A stretch of DNA of 64,000 nucleotides from Alteromonas sp. KUL49 (GTDB taxonomy: Bacteria; Pseudomonadota; Gammaproteobacteria; Enterobacterales; Alteromonadaceae), in contig NZ_BJKL01000006.1 of assembly GCF_006538345.1 (NCBI RefSeq), positions 1-64,000 on the forward strand. The letters run 5' to 3'. The notes beneath the pieces were generated by a model that saw nothing but the letters and a program-made list of their open reading frames with translations, was not told the origin of the DNA and ran no database searches. Shown piece by piece: positions 45,108-53,728 of this stretch. Numbering within the stretch: position 1 is the first letter of the stretch; each line of letters opens with the position of its first letter. Made by a program: the position numbers and the translations under genes.

Positions 45108-46874
45108 TTAGCTAACTACAGTTTCAGACAAAGGTTTCAGTAGGCTCACGAATTCAGCTTTTGAAATTGGCTTGGACAGCAGGTATCCCTGAAATGCTGA
45201 AGTAGATTTGTTTTTCAAGTATTCGAAGTCTTTGGGGTCTTCAACGCCTTCCACAATAACTTCCAACCCTAGGCTTTTCGCAAGGCTATTCACCGAAGAC
45301 ACGATAGCTTGTTTCTTATTTGATGCGTGAATGCCGTCTATAAAGCAGCGGTCTACTTTTACCGTGTGTAATGGCAGTTCATGAAGATAAGAAAGTGACG
45401 AATGCCCGGTGCCAAAGTCGTCTAACATAAATAAGACGCCTTTTTGCGTGAGGTTATTTATCAACATTTTGGTGCGCTGTAAGTTTGTCATTGCAACACT
45501 TTCAGTGATTTCTATTCGGAGGCGTCCTTTAGGACTAGGATACTTTGATAGTAAGTAACTGAGCTTATCAGCGTACATGGTATCTCTTAGCTGAATACAG
45601 CTCACATTAATGCTGATAAAACCTAATGTTTTAAACGTTGTTGAGAGTGCCTGGCAAACTTTTTCCACCACAAAACTGCCAATTTCTATAATGACACCTG
45701 ATTGCTCCGCTATTGGGATAAACTCTGCAGGAGAAACAGGCCCGAGACGTTGACTATTCCATCTGAGTAACGCCTCCGCTCCCATTATCCGTTTTTGACT
45801 GTCAAAGATAGGCTGATAAACCACATTAAACTCTTCATTGTTCATTGCATCCTTTAGCTCTTTTTCAATGATGTTTTTTCGTTGGTACTGAGTGTGAAGT
45901 TCATCGGTGAAAAATAGATAAGGATTCCCCGTATCTCTGTTCACTAAATCCATAGCGAACTCAGTTTGCTTCAAGAGATTTTTTACTGTGTCTTGTGGAG
46001 GAGTCGCTCCAAAATCGATAGGCTTGAACAAACGAACTCCAGATTTGAACGTAAGGAAGAATTTTTCAGCACCGATTTTGACTTGATCCTTGAGCCTTTT
46101 TCTAAAGATTTCCAAGTGCTTAGTTATTTGCTCGAAAGCAACAGATTCTGATGGTGATATTCCGTTGACAAGCACTGCTAATAAATCGTGTTCAACACGC
46201 GCAACAAAAACCTTCCCACCGTCATTAAAGTCTATTTGTCCTTGGATTTTAGAGATTACATCGTCGTTAAATGAAAATCGCACAACATGTTTGGCGGCGC
46301 TGTAGCGTTCAAAATCGATGAATATTAACGCAGAATAGCTGCTATCTTCACTATTGATAAGTGAACGTGAAAGTATGTCGATAAACTCTTCAAACTCACT
46401 AACGGTATCGTTACCACAGGGTATCTTTGGTATGGCGGATTCACCATTTCGCGACTGTCTTCGCGCAATAATTATCGCCAACTCAAGAGCCAGCGAGGAC
46501 ATATTTGATGCAACAGCCTGCGACCATCTCTTGCTGGGTGTCAAGATACACAGGTAGTAATCACCAGATAAACCGAAAAAGCTCACTTTAGTTTCATCTT
46601 TATCAAACGCAATATGCTCGCTTCCCGTTACACCCAAAAAAGTAATACATGTGCGAATGGTCTCATCACTCACTTTAAGACCAGTCGGAAAACAACTCAT
46701 ACATCTAAATTTATGAATATTTCCATGAATTATTGCGATATTACTGCCGTTTAGGAGGTTTGAAATCTCACTCGCACAGCTTCGTAGAAATTCGGCGAGT
46801 TGCGATTCTCCGAAGGAATAATCTGCAAGCTCAAATTTTCTTACCGTATGTCTTAATCTACTCTCGATATACAT
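45108..46874 (-). CDS. EAL-domain c-di-GMP phosphodiesterase (degenerate GGDEF)
   Basis: A 588-residue protein. An N-terminal GAF-like domain (about 20-145) is followed by a GGDEF-like domain (about 165-315) whose active site reads RVEHDLLA where RGGDEF is expected, so it cannot make c-di-GMP, then an EAL domain (about 325-580) with all key parts: AEALLRW, SINVS, EITES, DDFGTGHSSLSYL, KVDRCFI, EGVE and QGYLLSKPI. It should hydrolyse c-di-GMP, opposing the diguanylate cyclase encoded 2.2 kb away. It converges on the pseudokinase gene and diverges from the Lrp-type regulator gene. Confidence 0.94.
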   Translation of the reverse strand: MYIESRLRHTVRKFELADYSFGESQLAEFLRSCASEISNLLNGSNIAIIHGNIHKFRCMSCFPTGLKVSDETIRTCITFLGVTGSEHIAFDKDETKVSFFGLSGDYYLCILTPSKRWSQAVASNMSSLALELAIIIARRQSRNGESAIPKIPCGNDTVSEFEEFIDILSRSLINSEDSSYSALIFIDFERYSAAKHVVRFSFNDDVISKIQGQIDFNDGGKVFVARVEHDLLAVLVNGISPSESVAFEQITKHLEIFRKRLKDQVKIGAEKFFLTFKSGVRLFKPIDFGATPPQDTVKNLLKQTEFAMDLVNRDTGNPYLFFTDELHTQYQRKNIIEKELKDAMNNEEFNVVYQPIFDSQKRIMGAEALLRWNSQRLGPVSPAEFIPIAEQSGVIIEIGSFVVEKVCQALSTTFKTLGFISINVSCIQLRDTMYADKLSYLLSKYPSPKGRLRIEITESVAMTNLQRTKMLINNLTQKGVLFMLDDFGTGHSSLSYLHELPLHTVKVDRCFIDGIHASNKKQAIVSSVNSLAKSLGLEVIVEGVEDPKDFEYLKNKSTSAFQGYLLSKPISKAEFVSLLKPLSETVVS

Positions 46875-47133
46875 CGTTACACCGCACTACCAAGGCCTCA
46901 AAAAAACAAGCATAGCACTGCAGCTCAAAAGGTATAATTACATAAGATTGAATTTGACTTAATAGACCTTTAAATAAATCGAAAAACAGTCAAATATCCA
47001 TACTTTGTAAATAAATGGCGCTAAAAACACACCTTTTAGACTCATTTTGACTAACTATGAAATTTATTGAAATTTTAACTGTCATAATAAGGTCGTATAT
47101 ATTAGCCTCCGATGTTAACCAAAAGGTCAAGTT

Positions 47134-47598
47134 ATGGATAAGGTAAATATAAGAATTGTCAGAGAGTTGTCTAAGAATGCGCGAATACCTTTCTCTCAAC
47201 TCGCTAAAAAAGTGCATTTATCTCCGCCTGCTGTAGCAGAACGGGTTAGAAAGCTTGAAGAACAGGGTGTAATTACAGCCTACAAGCCAATAATAAACTT
47301 AGAGAAACTCGGTGTACCTATAAGAGCACTTGTAGAGTGCGAAGTTCACAAAGCAATGGAGCGCAAGTTAAAAGCTAAGTTAATTGACATGGATGAAGTT
47401 ATTAAAATCTACAATGTAACCGGTATCACAACATTTATTGTAGAAGTAGGCGTAGCTACTCTAACCGAGTTAAATGACTTTATTGAGAGCATCATTGACT
47501 ATTGTGATACCAATACTAAGTTGATCATGACTATTCCAATAGACGACGCCATACCACAAAGATTGGAGAAAATGCTAAGTAAACTCAAATGTGAGTAG
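47134..47598 (+). CDS. Lrp/AsnC-family transcriptional regulator
   Basis: A 154-residue protein with the usual layout: N-terminal helix-turn-helix (about 3-60; NIRIVRELSKNARIPFSQLAKKVHLSPPAVAERVRKLEEQGVITAYKP) and the C-terminal RAM ligand-binding domain (about 70-145; VIKIYNVTGITTFIVEVGVATLTELNDFI). Such proteins bind amino acids and form octamers on DNA. The 259-bp gap to the divergent EAL gene is AT-rich. The effector and targets are unknown. Confidence 0.94.
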   Translation: MDKVNIRIVRELSKNARIPFSQLAKKVHLSPPAVAERVRKLEEQGVITAYKPIINLEKLGVPIRALVECEVHKAMERKLKAKLIDMDEVIKIYNVTGITTFIVEVGVATLTELNDFIESIIDYCDTNTKLIMTIPIDDAIPQRLEKMLSKLKCE

Positions 47599-47649
47599 TC
47601 ATCGATTGGCCATTGGATCGGCCGATACTTCCAAATACAGTTATACACC

Positions 47650-48300
47650 TCATATATTCCGTCTTTTCCTTATTGAAACAGCTAGCACAGCAATCAACAT
47701 CAATACATTGATAGCAATGGGCGCACCAACACTCACTGCTGACCGTTCGAACAACGCCTGATCGATGACCTCAATAGACTCTCCTATTACTTCTATTGAC
47801 TCGTCTTCGCTGAATGTAATCGAGAGTAATAGTTCTGACACTGACGTTACCGAAATATTACTGAAATCAACAAATAGAGCGCTTGAACCTAAGCTAATCC
47901 GATTTTCAGAAAAACCAGTCAAATCCGTAAAACCACTAATGGAAAAGCTCAGTAGCTCCCGATTAGTCGTAGTCTTTAATTCCTGACTGGTACGAATTGA
48001 TTCGCCTTGTGCGTTTACCCCGTCAGTGGCAGAAACACTTGTCGAAACAGAAGTTGTAGCAAACCCGAATACAGTGTCATCACCAGGAAATACAAAACTT
48101 GGGGCCAAGTTCACCTGAGAAGATGTCGGTTCTAACACACCGAAATCCATTACGTTAAATAGTGGTGCTAGGCTGGCTTGCAGAATGTTTTCTTGCCCAG
48201 GGGCAACTAATAAGTCGCTTGTTTTAATCACACTAGCCGAACAAAAAAAACTTGGTAAGAACACTAAAATTGCGATACACCGACTCATCAATAATCCCAT
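47650..48300 (-). CDS. Exported protein with PEP-CTERM-like C-terminal anchor
   Basis: A 216-residue protein with a signal peptide (a second Met at residue 5 with GGA 6 nt upstream is an equally good start), a Ser/Thr/Val-rich beta-type body (SVSTSVSATDGVNAQ, DLTGFSENRISLGSSALFVDF) and a tripartite C-terminal tail: VSVGAPIAIN, a hydrophobic helix (VLMLIAVLAVS) and RKRRN. The tail has the form of PEP-CTERM-type sorting signals, in a V-x-A-P variant, recognised by an exosortase; no exosortase is in the window. It converges on the Lrp regulator. Function unknown. Confidence 0.78.
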   Translation of the reverse strand: MGLLMSRCIAILVFLPSFFCSASVIKTSDLLVAPGQENILQASLAPLFNVMDFGVLEPTSSQVNLAPSFVFPGDDTVFGFATTSVSTSVSATDGVNAQGESIRTSQELKTTTNRELLSFSISGFTDLTGFSENRISLGSSALFVDFSNISVTSVSELLLSITFSEDESIEVIGESIEVIDQALFERSAVSVGAPIAINVLMLIAVLAVSIRKRRNI

Positions 48301-48462
48301 GAAAATTTACCCTTGCAGGTCATATACTCTTGATGAAAATAGTAACGTTCGATTTGGGCTCAGCACTATAGCGAAGCAACGGCATATCGCTTCGATAAAG
48401 CTAGTAACAAAAGAAAGTGTCGAGGAAAGCTTTGATATTAAAAGTTAGCAGTAAAATCTCAA

Positions 48463-49254
48463 CTATGGGGTGAGATCTGGCTTGAACCACATGCGCTCTG
48501 GTACGCCATTTCTTTTCATGGCAGGTATGTAAAGGTCTTCTTCAAAACCAAGGGCAATAGCTTGATTAACTATATCGAGTGCTTCAAGACTTTGCTTGTG
48601 ATATTTAGCGAACGCAATATGCACTGTGCGACGTTCGATGATACTCAAATCAAAATCGATGGTTTCATCGTACTCTGAGAGTTCTGTATCTAATAGATAC
48701 TGGCCATAACTTTCAGACATAATAAGGCGATCCACTTTGCCAAGATGGAGCAATCTCATGCCTTCTTGGGCAGTAGCGACCTCTAGTGTTTCTATAGATT
48801 TGTAATGAGCCAGCAAGGTGTCGTGCTCTCCAACGCGAATGCTCGCGATGATACCATCAGCATCTGGTGACGCCGTGTTGTAAAACGTTCCAAAAATACC
48901 GTACCCCAGTACGTCAGAAAACACAGCCCACTGATCTCTTCCTTCAAGATTTGCCGCTAGGAAGAGTCCATCCACCATACCGGATTGCACCAAGTTTTTA
49001 GCCCGAGCCCAAGGTACGGTAGTAACAGAAACACTGTAACCTAAGCGATTGAGACTCTCATTAATGAATTCCCAGTTCGCTCGATAAATAGGGTAATTTG
49101 CACTCAGCATTTTGTCGTGATCGTGCCCAACAGCGAAGGTCACTTGCTTTGCTTGAGCTTGAGGGAGTATGGCACACGTCACTATGAAACATAGAAACAC
49201 ACACTTCCATGCCCAATGGTAGACGTTAACAGTTGGTCTAAAATACAACGACAA
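48463..49254 (-). CDS. Periplasmic solute-binding protein (SBP_bac_3-like)
   Basis: A 263-residue protein with a signal peptide (about 1-35, ending AQA) and the type 3 (amino-acid-like) solute-binding fold: VTFAVGHDHDKMLSANYPIYRANWEFINESLNRLGYSVSVTTVPWARAKNLVQSGMVDGLFLAA, then LEVATAQEGMRLLHLGKVDRLIM. No ABC transporter permease or ATPase is adjacent, so it may be an orphan binding protein or act with a sensor. The ligand is unknown. Confidence 0.88.
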   Translation of the reverse strand: MSLYFRPTVNVYHWAWKCVFLCFIVTCAILPQAQAKQVTFAVGHDHDKMLSANYPIYRANWEFINESLNRLGYSVSVTTVPWARAKNLVQSGMVDGLFLAANLEGRDQWAVFSDVLGYGIFGTFYNTASPDADGIIASIRVGEHDTLLAHYKSIETLEVATAQEGMRLLHLGKVDRLIMSESYGQYLLDTELSEYDETIDFDLSIIERRTVHIAFAKYHKQSLEALDIVNQAIALGFEEDLYIPAMKRNGVPERMWFKPDLTP

Positions 49255-49377
49255 CTCTCCCTAGAGTTCTATCGGAAAATCTTTGGTAACACACACTATA
49301 GCTCCGTTAATTATGGTAAGACCAAAACAGTTTTTCAATGTATACACCAATTCCAATAGTTATTAACTACAGAGTGA

Positions 49378-49839
49378 CTAGACCTCACGCAACTTTTCAC
49401 GAATGTCCATCCATGCTTTGCCAATATGATTGAGGCCTCGCTGGTCTCGTCCAATACCCCAAAAATAATCGTACTGCGAGGTTTCTATAATCAGTCTTTC
49501 TTCAGTGGCAAGTAATGCGGCTTTTACTTCTTCATACATTTGTACCTTTATATACAAGGCACGTTTCATGAGTATTGGAGCAGTAGTATTGTACGCTTCT
49601 ATTTTTCTGCGATACCAAGCTTTGCCGTAGGAATAAGCTTTTTCCCCTGTAGGAAGCGAAGCCACTTTCGTTCCTTGCGATACACTTCGCAAACACTTTG
49701 CTTGTACATAGTGTTCACACGTAAGCCAGTTTTCATCTTCCAGTAAGATGGGATGGGCAGAACACGTCGACAGTGGATTGGAGAGGTCAAAGCGTGAGAA
49801 TTGGTAAGCTTTTTCCATCGCTAGGTTAGCTGTAAACAC
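49378..49839 (-). CDS. NADAR-family protein (YbiA-like N-glycosidase)
   Basis: A 153-residue protein of the NADAR family, near its usual length. Motifs: YQFSRFDLSNPLSTCSAHPILLEDENWLTCEHYVQAKCL at the start and YDYFWGIGRDQRGLNHIGKAWMDIREKL at the end. E. coli YbiA and riboflavin-pathway relatives cleave N-glycosidic bonds of damaged riboflavin intermediates, and NADAR proteins also remove ADP-ribose from modified guanine. Riboflavin genes are not nearby, so it is an orphan; the physiological substrate is unknown. Confidence 0.9.
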   Translation of the reverse strand: MFTANLAMEKAYQFSRFDLSNPLSTCSAHPILLEDENWLTCEHYVQAKCLRSVSQGTKVASLPTGEKAYSYGKAWYRRKIEAYNTTAPILMKRALYIKVQMYEEVKAALLATEERLIIETSQYDYFWGIGRDQRGLNHIGKAWMDIREKLREV

Positions 49840-50518
49840 AATTATTCCATAAGTCTGATGAGGTTCCAGCCCAGTATAAAGTATTATCTGCGCAGTTGAA
49901 ATTTCGATGCAAAGGGAAACTCAAAGTGGCGTGAATTGCCACTTTTAAACTGACCCGCACCGAACACGCTTGAACCACTGGTAAGTGAGATATGTGATCA
50001 CCTCGATAGAAAAGGCCTTCACCGCTAGCTATATCATGATTTGCATAGATGCCATTGGTTGAAGCGTTGATCAATGTGGCGTGTACTACTGAAGAAATGA
50101 GAAAAGCAGAACAAAAAAGTTAATAGTTACAAAAAACTAAATTAAACACCTCATTGATGATGTTAACAAATATGACAAACGAAATTCTCTCAGCCGTGTA
50201 ACGAAAATAGCAGGCAGTAAGCATAACTCTCATCCTTCCTACCAATACACATCGAGCTGAGCCAAATTGTATGACCAATATTGCTTGCACATGTCGTTCG
50301 ATGAGCTTTTGAGCGCAAAATCGCCGATTAATTCCTATATTGTATAAAATCCATCCTAACAGCCCCCTTTATTGGTAAAAATTATTGGTAATATAAAGTT
50401 GAATAATTGGTTGTTAATTTGGTTGCGATTGTTTATATTGGCGACAACAATTGAATAACAATTAAATAACAGGCCATACCTACTACATGCCTGCATTATT
50501 AACAACGGAGAATTCGAT
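49840..50518. other. Long non-coding region upstream of the TonB receptor
   Basis: A 679-bp gap between the NADAR gene and the receptor gene. I see no credible ORF (an 82-residue frame on the minus strand at 49826-50074 has no ribosome site and no family). The last 150 bp are AT-rich with repeated ATTGGT elements described separately. The rest may contain a small RNA or a long leader, but no clear hairpin with T-tract was found. Confidence 0.45.
50370..50411 (+). promoter_or_regulatory. ATTGGT element cluster upstream of the TonB receptor
   Basis: ATTGGT occurs at 50371, 50384 and 50406, all facing the receptor gene; the second is inside TATTGGTAAT (50383-50392) and the third follows at exactly 22 bp. 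The same TATTGGTAAT plus ATTGGT pair with 22-bp spacing and the same orientation stands before both alginate lyase genes, which suggests a common activator or repressor. The last site is about 110 bp before the receptor start. Confidence 0.65.
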
Positions 50519-53500
50519 ATGTCGGTGATATCAGGGAAACATAGGAATTTTAGCACTCAGGAAGAACTCTTCAGACTTTCGCCAGTAGCCAAATTGGTAA
50601 AAGCAGCAGCGATTGCCTCGGTAGCAAGCTCCATTGCATTTACCGCGACAGCACAAGAAGCTGACACTGAAGCAAGTGCAGAAAGCAACGTTGAGGTTAT
50701 TGACGTTGTTGGTACTCGTAGAACCATTCAAGATCAAATATCTATCAAACGCGAGTCTACTACCGTACTAGACGGCCTATCCTCTGAAGATATCGGTGAC
50801 CTTCCTGCACTATCTATTGGTGAGGCTCTAGAATCCATTACTGGTGCATCATCACACCGTGAAAATGGCGGTGCTACTGAAATCACTATCCGTGGTTTAG
50901 GCCCATTCCTTAGTGCTACGCATATTAATGGTCGTGAAGCAACCAATGGTAGTGGTGACCGCTCCGTAAACTTTTCTCAGTTCCCTTCGGAGTTAATGAA
51001 AAAAGTAGGTATTTACAAAACTCAAGATGCTTCCATGATTGAAGGTGGTGTAGCAGGTGTTATTACACTAGAAACGCTAAAGCCGCTAGATTTTGGTAAA
51101 CAACGCTTTCAAACTGAGTTGAAGCTAAACGCTAACCCAGACGAGTTTAATGTTGATAACTCTTTGCAAAGCGATCTTGGTTATCGAGGTACCATCAGTT
51201 ATGTTGACCAATTTGAGTTTGAAGGCGGTCAAGAGCTAGGTTTATCGGTTGGTATTCAACGTCAAGACATTAGTCAACCAGAAGCAGAATATCGTAGTTC
51301 AAGCCCAACTGGTTCTTCATTGTGGGCTTGTTTGAACGATCCTACAAACACGAGCACGGGTTTCTTCCGAGATTCAGCGGGAGATTGTGAAGATCCAGGT
51401 AACCAAGGTTATCAAACGGATATTGACCCAGCTACAGGGCAAGCGGTAGACGCTGGAACACCTTACGCTTGGACTGGCTCAAGCAGAAGCTTCCGTCAGA
51501 ATGAAACTTCTGATGAGCGTGATGCACTATTCATTGGTTTACAATACAAACCTACTGATAACTTAGATATCAATTTTGACGCTCAGATTTCTGACCGTAT
51601 TCAGTCAGAAGCTCGCCACGATTTACTCTTCTTACAAAAGCGCGTTACTCCAGGGGTCACTGGGGAAAACCTTATCACTAACTCTGTTGGCGGTATTCTT
51701 CACTGGGAAGGTGAAGAACGCTTCGAATCTGCTGGTGAGCAATTTTCACGTGAAGAGAACTATCGTGGCTATGGCTTAAACGTGGAGTACTCACCTATTG
51801 ATGAGTTGAGAATTACTGCTGACGTGAGCTACTCACAAACCAAGCGTGAAGAACTGCAAATCACAAACCGTGGCAGAACCAGCGGTCGTCCGTTCTTTTC
51901 TTGGGATATGGGAGAGTACATTCCACACCTAACGGTCTCTGATTTCGATGTAACGGATATCTCTAACTTTACCGATAGTCTACGTACTCGTATTGACCGC
52001 GAAAACGTACGTGAAAACGAAGTTATTGGTGCACGACTAGACTTTGAATACCTGTTGGGTGGCGAAACATTTAGCAGTATTCAAGGCGGGGTTAGAAAAT
52101 CTGAACTCTCCTATGTTCAGTTCGGCGGTACCAACGGTAACGGTTCAAGAACTACTTATAACCTAGACGAAGCTGTAACGTCTGCTATCGACGTTCTTGA
52201 AGGATGTCAAATTGACTTCCCTGAATCAGACTTTTTATCAACAGTGTCTGACGGCAACATCATTACCAATGTTGACAGTGCAGGAAACGTAATTAGCAGC
52301 GGTACTGGCTCTTCTTGGGCCACCTATGACAACGTATGTTTCTCTCAAGCATTGGCAGCGGCAGCAGGCGGTGATTTCGCTTACCCAGAAGTTGAATATG
52401 AAAACTCTGGAACTATCGACGTTACCGAGGAAACAACCGCAGCCTACTTGATGGCAAACTACGACACTGAAATGTTTGGCAAATTCATTCGCGGTAACTT
52501 TGGTGTACGTGTAGTTGATACAGAAGTGACCTCTATTGGCTTTAGACAAGCAATTTCAGTTGTTGCTGATGAAAACGGTGTACTTGAGTTGGTCAGAGAC
52601 CCTAACACTGTTGAACGCGTAGTTGGCGGTGGTGATTACACTGAAGTTTTACCTAGTTTCAACCTTGTCGTAGATTACAATGATTACATCTTACTAAGAG
52701 CCGGTATCTATCGTGGTATGTCTCGCGCAGATCCATCTGACATGGGTTATAGCCGTGACTTCATCGAAGATATAGGCGCAGATCCAACCAATGTGAGTGA
52801 TTTGCTTGTTGGTGTAAATGGTTCTGGTAACCCGAATCTTCAACCGCTCATGTCGTGGAACTACGATGTTGCATTTGAGTGGTATCCCAATGAAGACTCA
52901 ATCTTTGCCTTCGGTTTGTATCATAAACAGTTTAATGGCGGCTTCCAGCAACAAACAGAGCTAGAAACCTTTGTGGTAAATGGCGAAGAACTAGCCCTTC
53001 CTATTACCAATTCAGTTACCACTGATGATTCGAGCAGCCTTACAGGTATCGAAGTATCTGTGGCATACCGTTGGGACATCGGTGTTGGTGTTAAATTAGG
53101 CTATAACTATGCAGATACTGACTTTGAGTTCGAAGACAGTAACTATGGAGATACCTTCGAAACTGATATAGACGGCGTTACTACGCAGCTTACCCAAGGC
53201 ATTATTCCTCCTGGCTCTGTTCCTGGATTCTCTGAGCACGTGTTCAGCGGTCAGATTTATTACCAAGTGGGTGATTTCGACACAGCGCTTATCTACAAAT
53301 ACCGTAGCGAATACTTCCAACCATACGTGAGCAATGGAACAAGACTTCGTTTTGTTAACGATGTAGGTGTTTGGGAAGCTCGTGCTTCATACAAGATCAA
53401 TAAAAACATCCGTGTGAAAGTGGAAGCAATTAACTTGTTTAGTGAACCTCGTACAGATGATTTCTATGTATTAGGAAACACAGGCCAAGTAAGTGACTAC

Positions 53501-53539
53501 GGTCCTCGTTTGTTCGCCGGAATCAGCTTCAAATATTAA
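50519..53539 (+). CDS. TonB-dependent receptor (probable alginate oligosaccharide receptor)
   Basis: A 1006-residue outer-membrane receptor. Signal region about 1-47 (ending TATAQ), plug domain about 55-190 (SIGEALESITGASSHRENGGATEITIRGLGPFLSATHINGREA; KKVGIYKTQDASMIEGGVAGVITLETL), then a beta-barrel ending GPRLFAGISFKY with terminal Tyr. This is the Caulobacter-type receptor group used for saccharides. Its ribosome site GGAG is 8 nt before ATG. Substrate alginate is inferred from the lyases and the surface lipoprotein downstream and from the shared promoter element; no SusD-like gene is present. Confidence 0.93.
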   Translation: MSVISGKHRNFSTQEELFRLSPVAKLVKAAAIASVASSIAFTATAQEADTEASAESNVEVIDVVGTRRTIQDQISIKRESTTVLDGLSSEDIGDLPALSIGEALESITGASSHRENGGATEITIRGLGPFLSATHINGREATNGSGDRSVNFSQFPSELMKKVGIYKTQDASMIEGGVAGVITLETLKPLDFGKQRFQTELKLNANPDEFNVDNSLQSDLGYRGTISYVDQFEFEGGQELGLSVGIQRQDISQPEAEYRSSSPTGSSLWACLNDPTNTSTGFFRDSAGDCEDPGNQGYQTDIDPATGQAVDAGTPYAWTGSSRSFRQNETSDERDALFIGLQYKPTDNLDINFDAQISDRIQSEARHDLLFLQKRVTPGVTGENLITNSVGGILHWEGEERFESAGEQFSREENYRGYGLNVEYSPIDELRITADVSYSQTKREELQITNRGRTSGRPFFSWDMGEYIPHLTVSDFDVTDISNFTDSLRTRIDRENVRENEVIGARLDFEYLLGGETFSSIQGGVRKSELSYVQFGGTNGNGSRTTYNLDEAVTSAIDVLEGCQIDFPESDFLSTVSDGNIITNVDSAGNVISSGTGSSWATYDNVCFSQALAAAAGGDFAYPEVEYENSGTIDVTEETTAAYLMANYDTEMFGKFIRGNFGVRVVDTEVTSIGFRQAISVVADENGVLELVRDPNTVERVVGGGDYTEVLPSFNLVVDYNDYILLRAGIYRGMSRADPSDMGYSRDFIEDIGADPTNVSDLLVGVNGSGNPNLQPLMSWNYDVAFEWYPNEDSIFAFGLYHKQFNGGFQQQTELETFVVNGEELALPITNSVTTDDSSSLTGIEVSVAYRWDIGVGVKLGYNYADTDFEFEDSNYGDTFETDIDGVTTQLTQGIIPPGSVPGFSEHVFSGQIYYQVGDFDTALIYKYRSEYFQPYVSNGTRLRFVNDVGVWEARASYKINKNIRVKVEAINLFSEPRTDDFYVLGNTGQVSDYGPRLFAGISFKY

Positions 53540-53728
53540 TGAGCAACAGCGAAGAGTTCACAAAACTCAACAAAAGCTAAAACAAAGAATTTAAACATTT
53601 TGGTAACGCACGAAGTCGCTATACGCAACTTTGGCGTTACCACTCAAGTTTGCGAAATTGGCGTATTTACCACCGCCGTTTTATGACAGTGCAACACTTG
53701 AGAACTGGAACTTTCAGGAGTAGAAAGC

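Noticed and set aside
49826..50074. 82-residue minus-strand ORF before the NADAR gene
   Set aside because: No ribosome site, no family, overlaps the NADAR start; random open frame is the simpler reading.
49840..50518. Riboswitch or small RNA in the long gap before the TonB receptor
   Set aside because: No recognisable aptamer core and no hairpin with T-tract could be found by eye.
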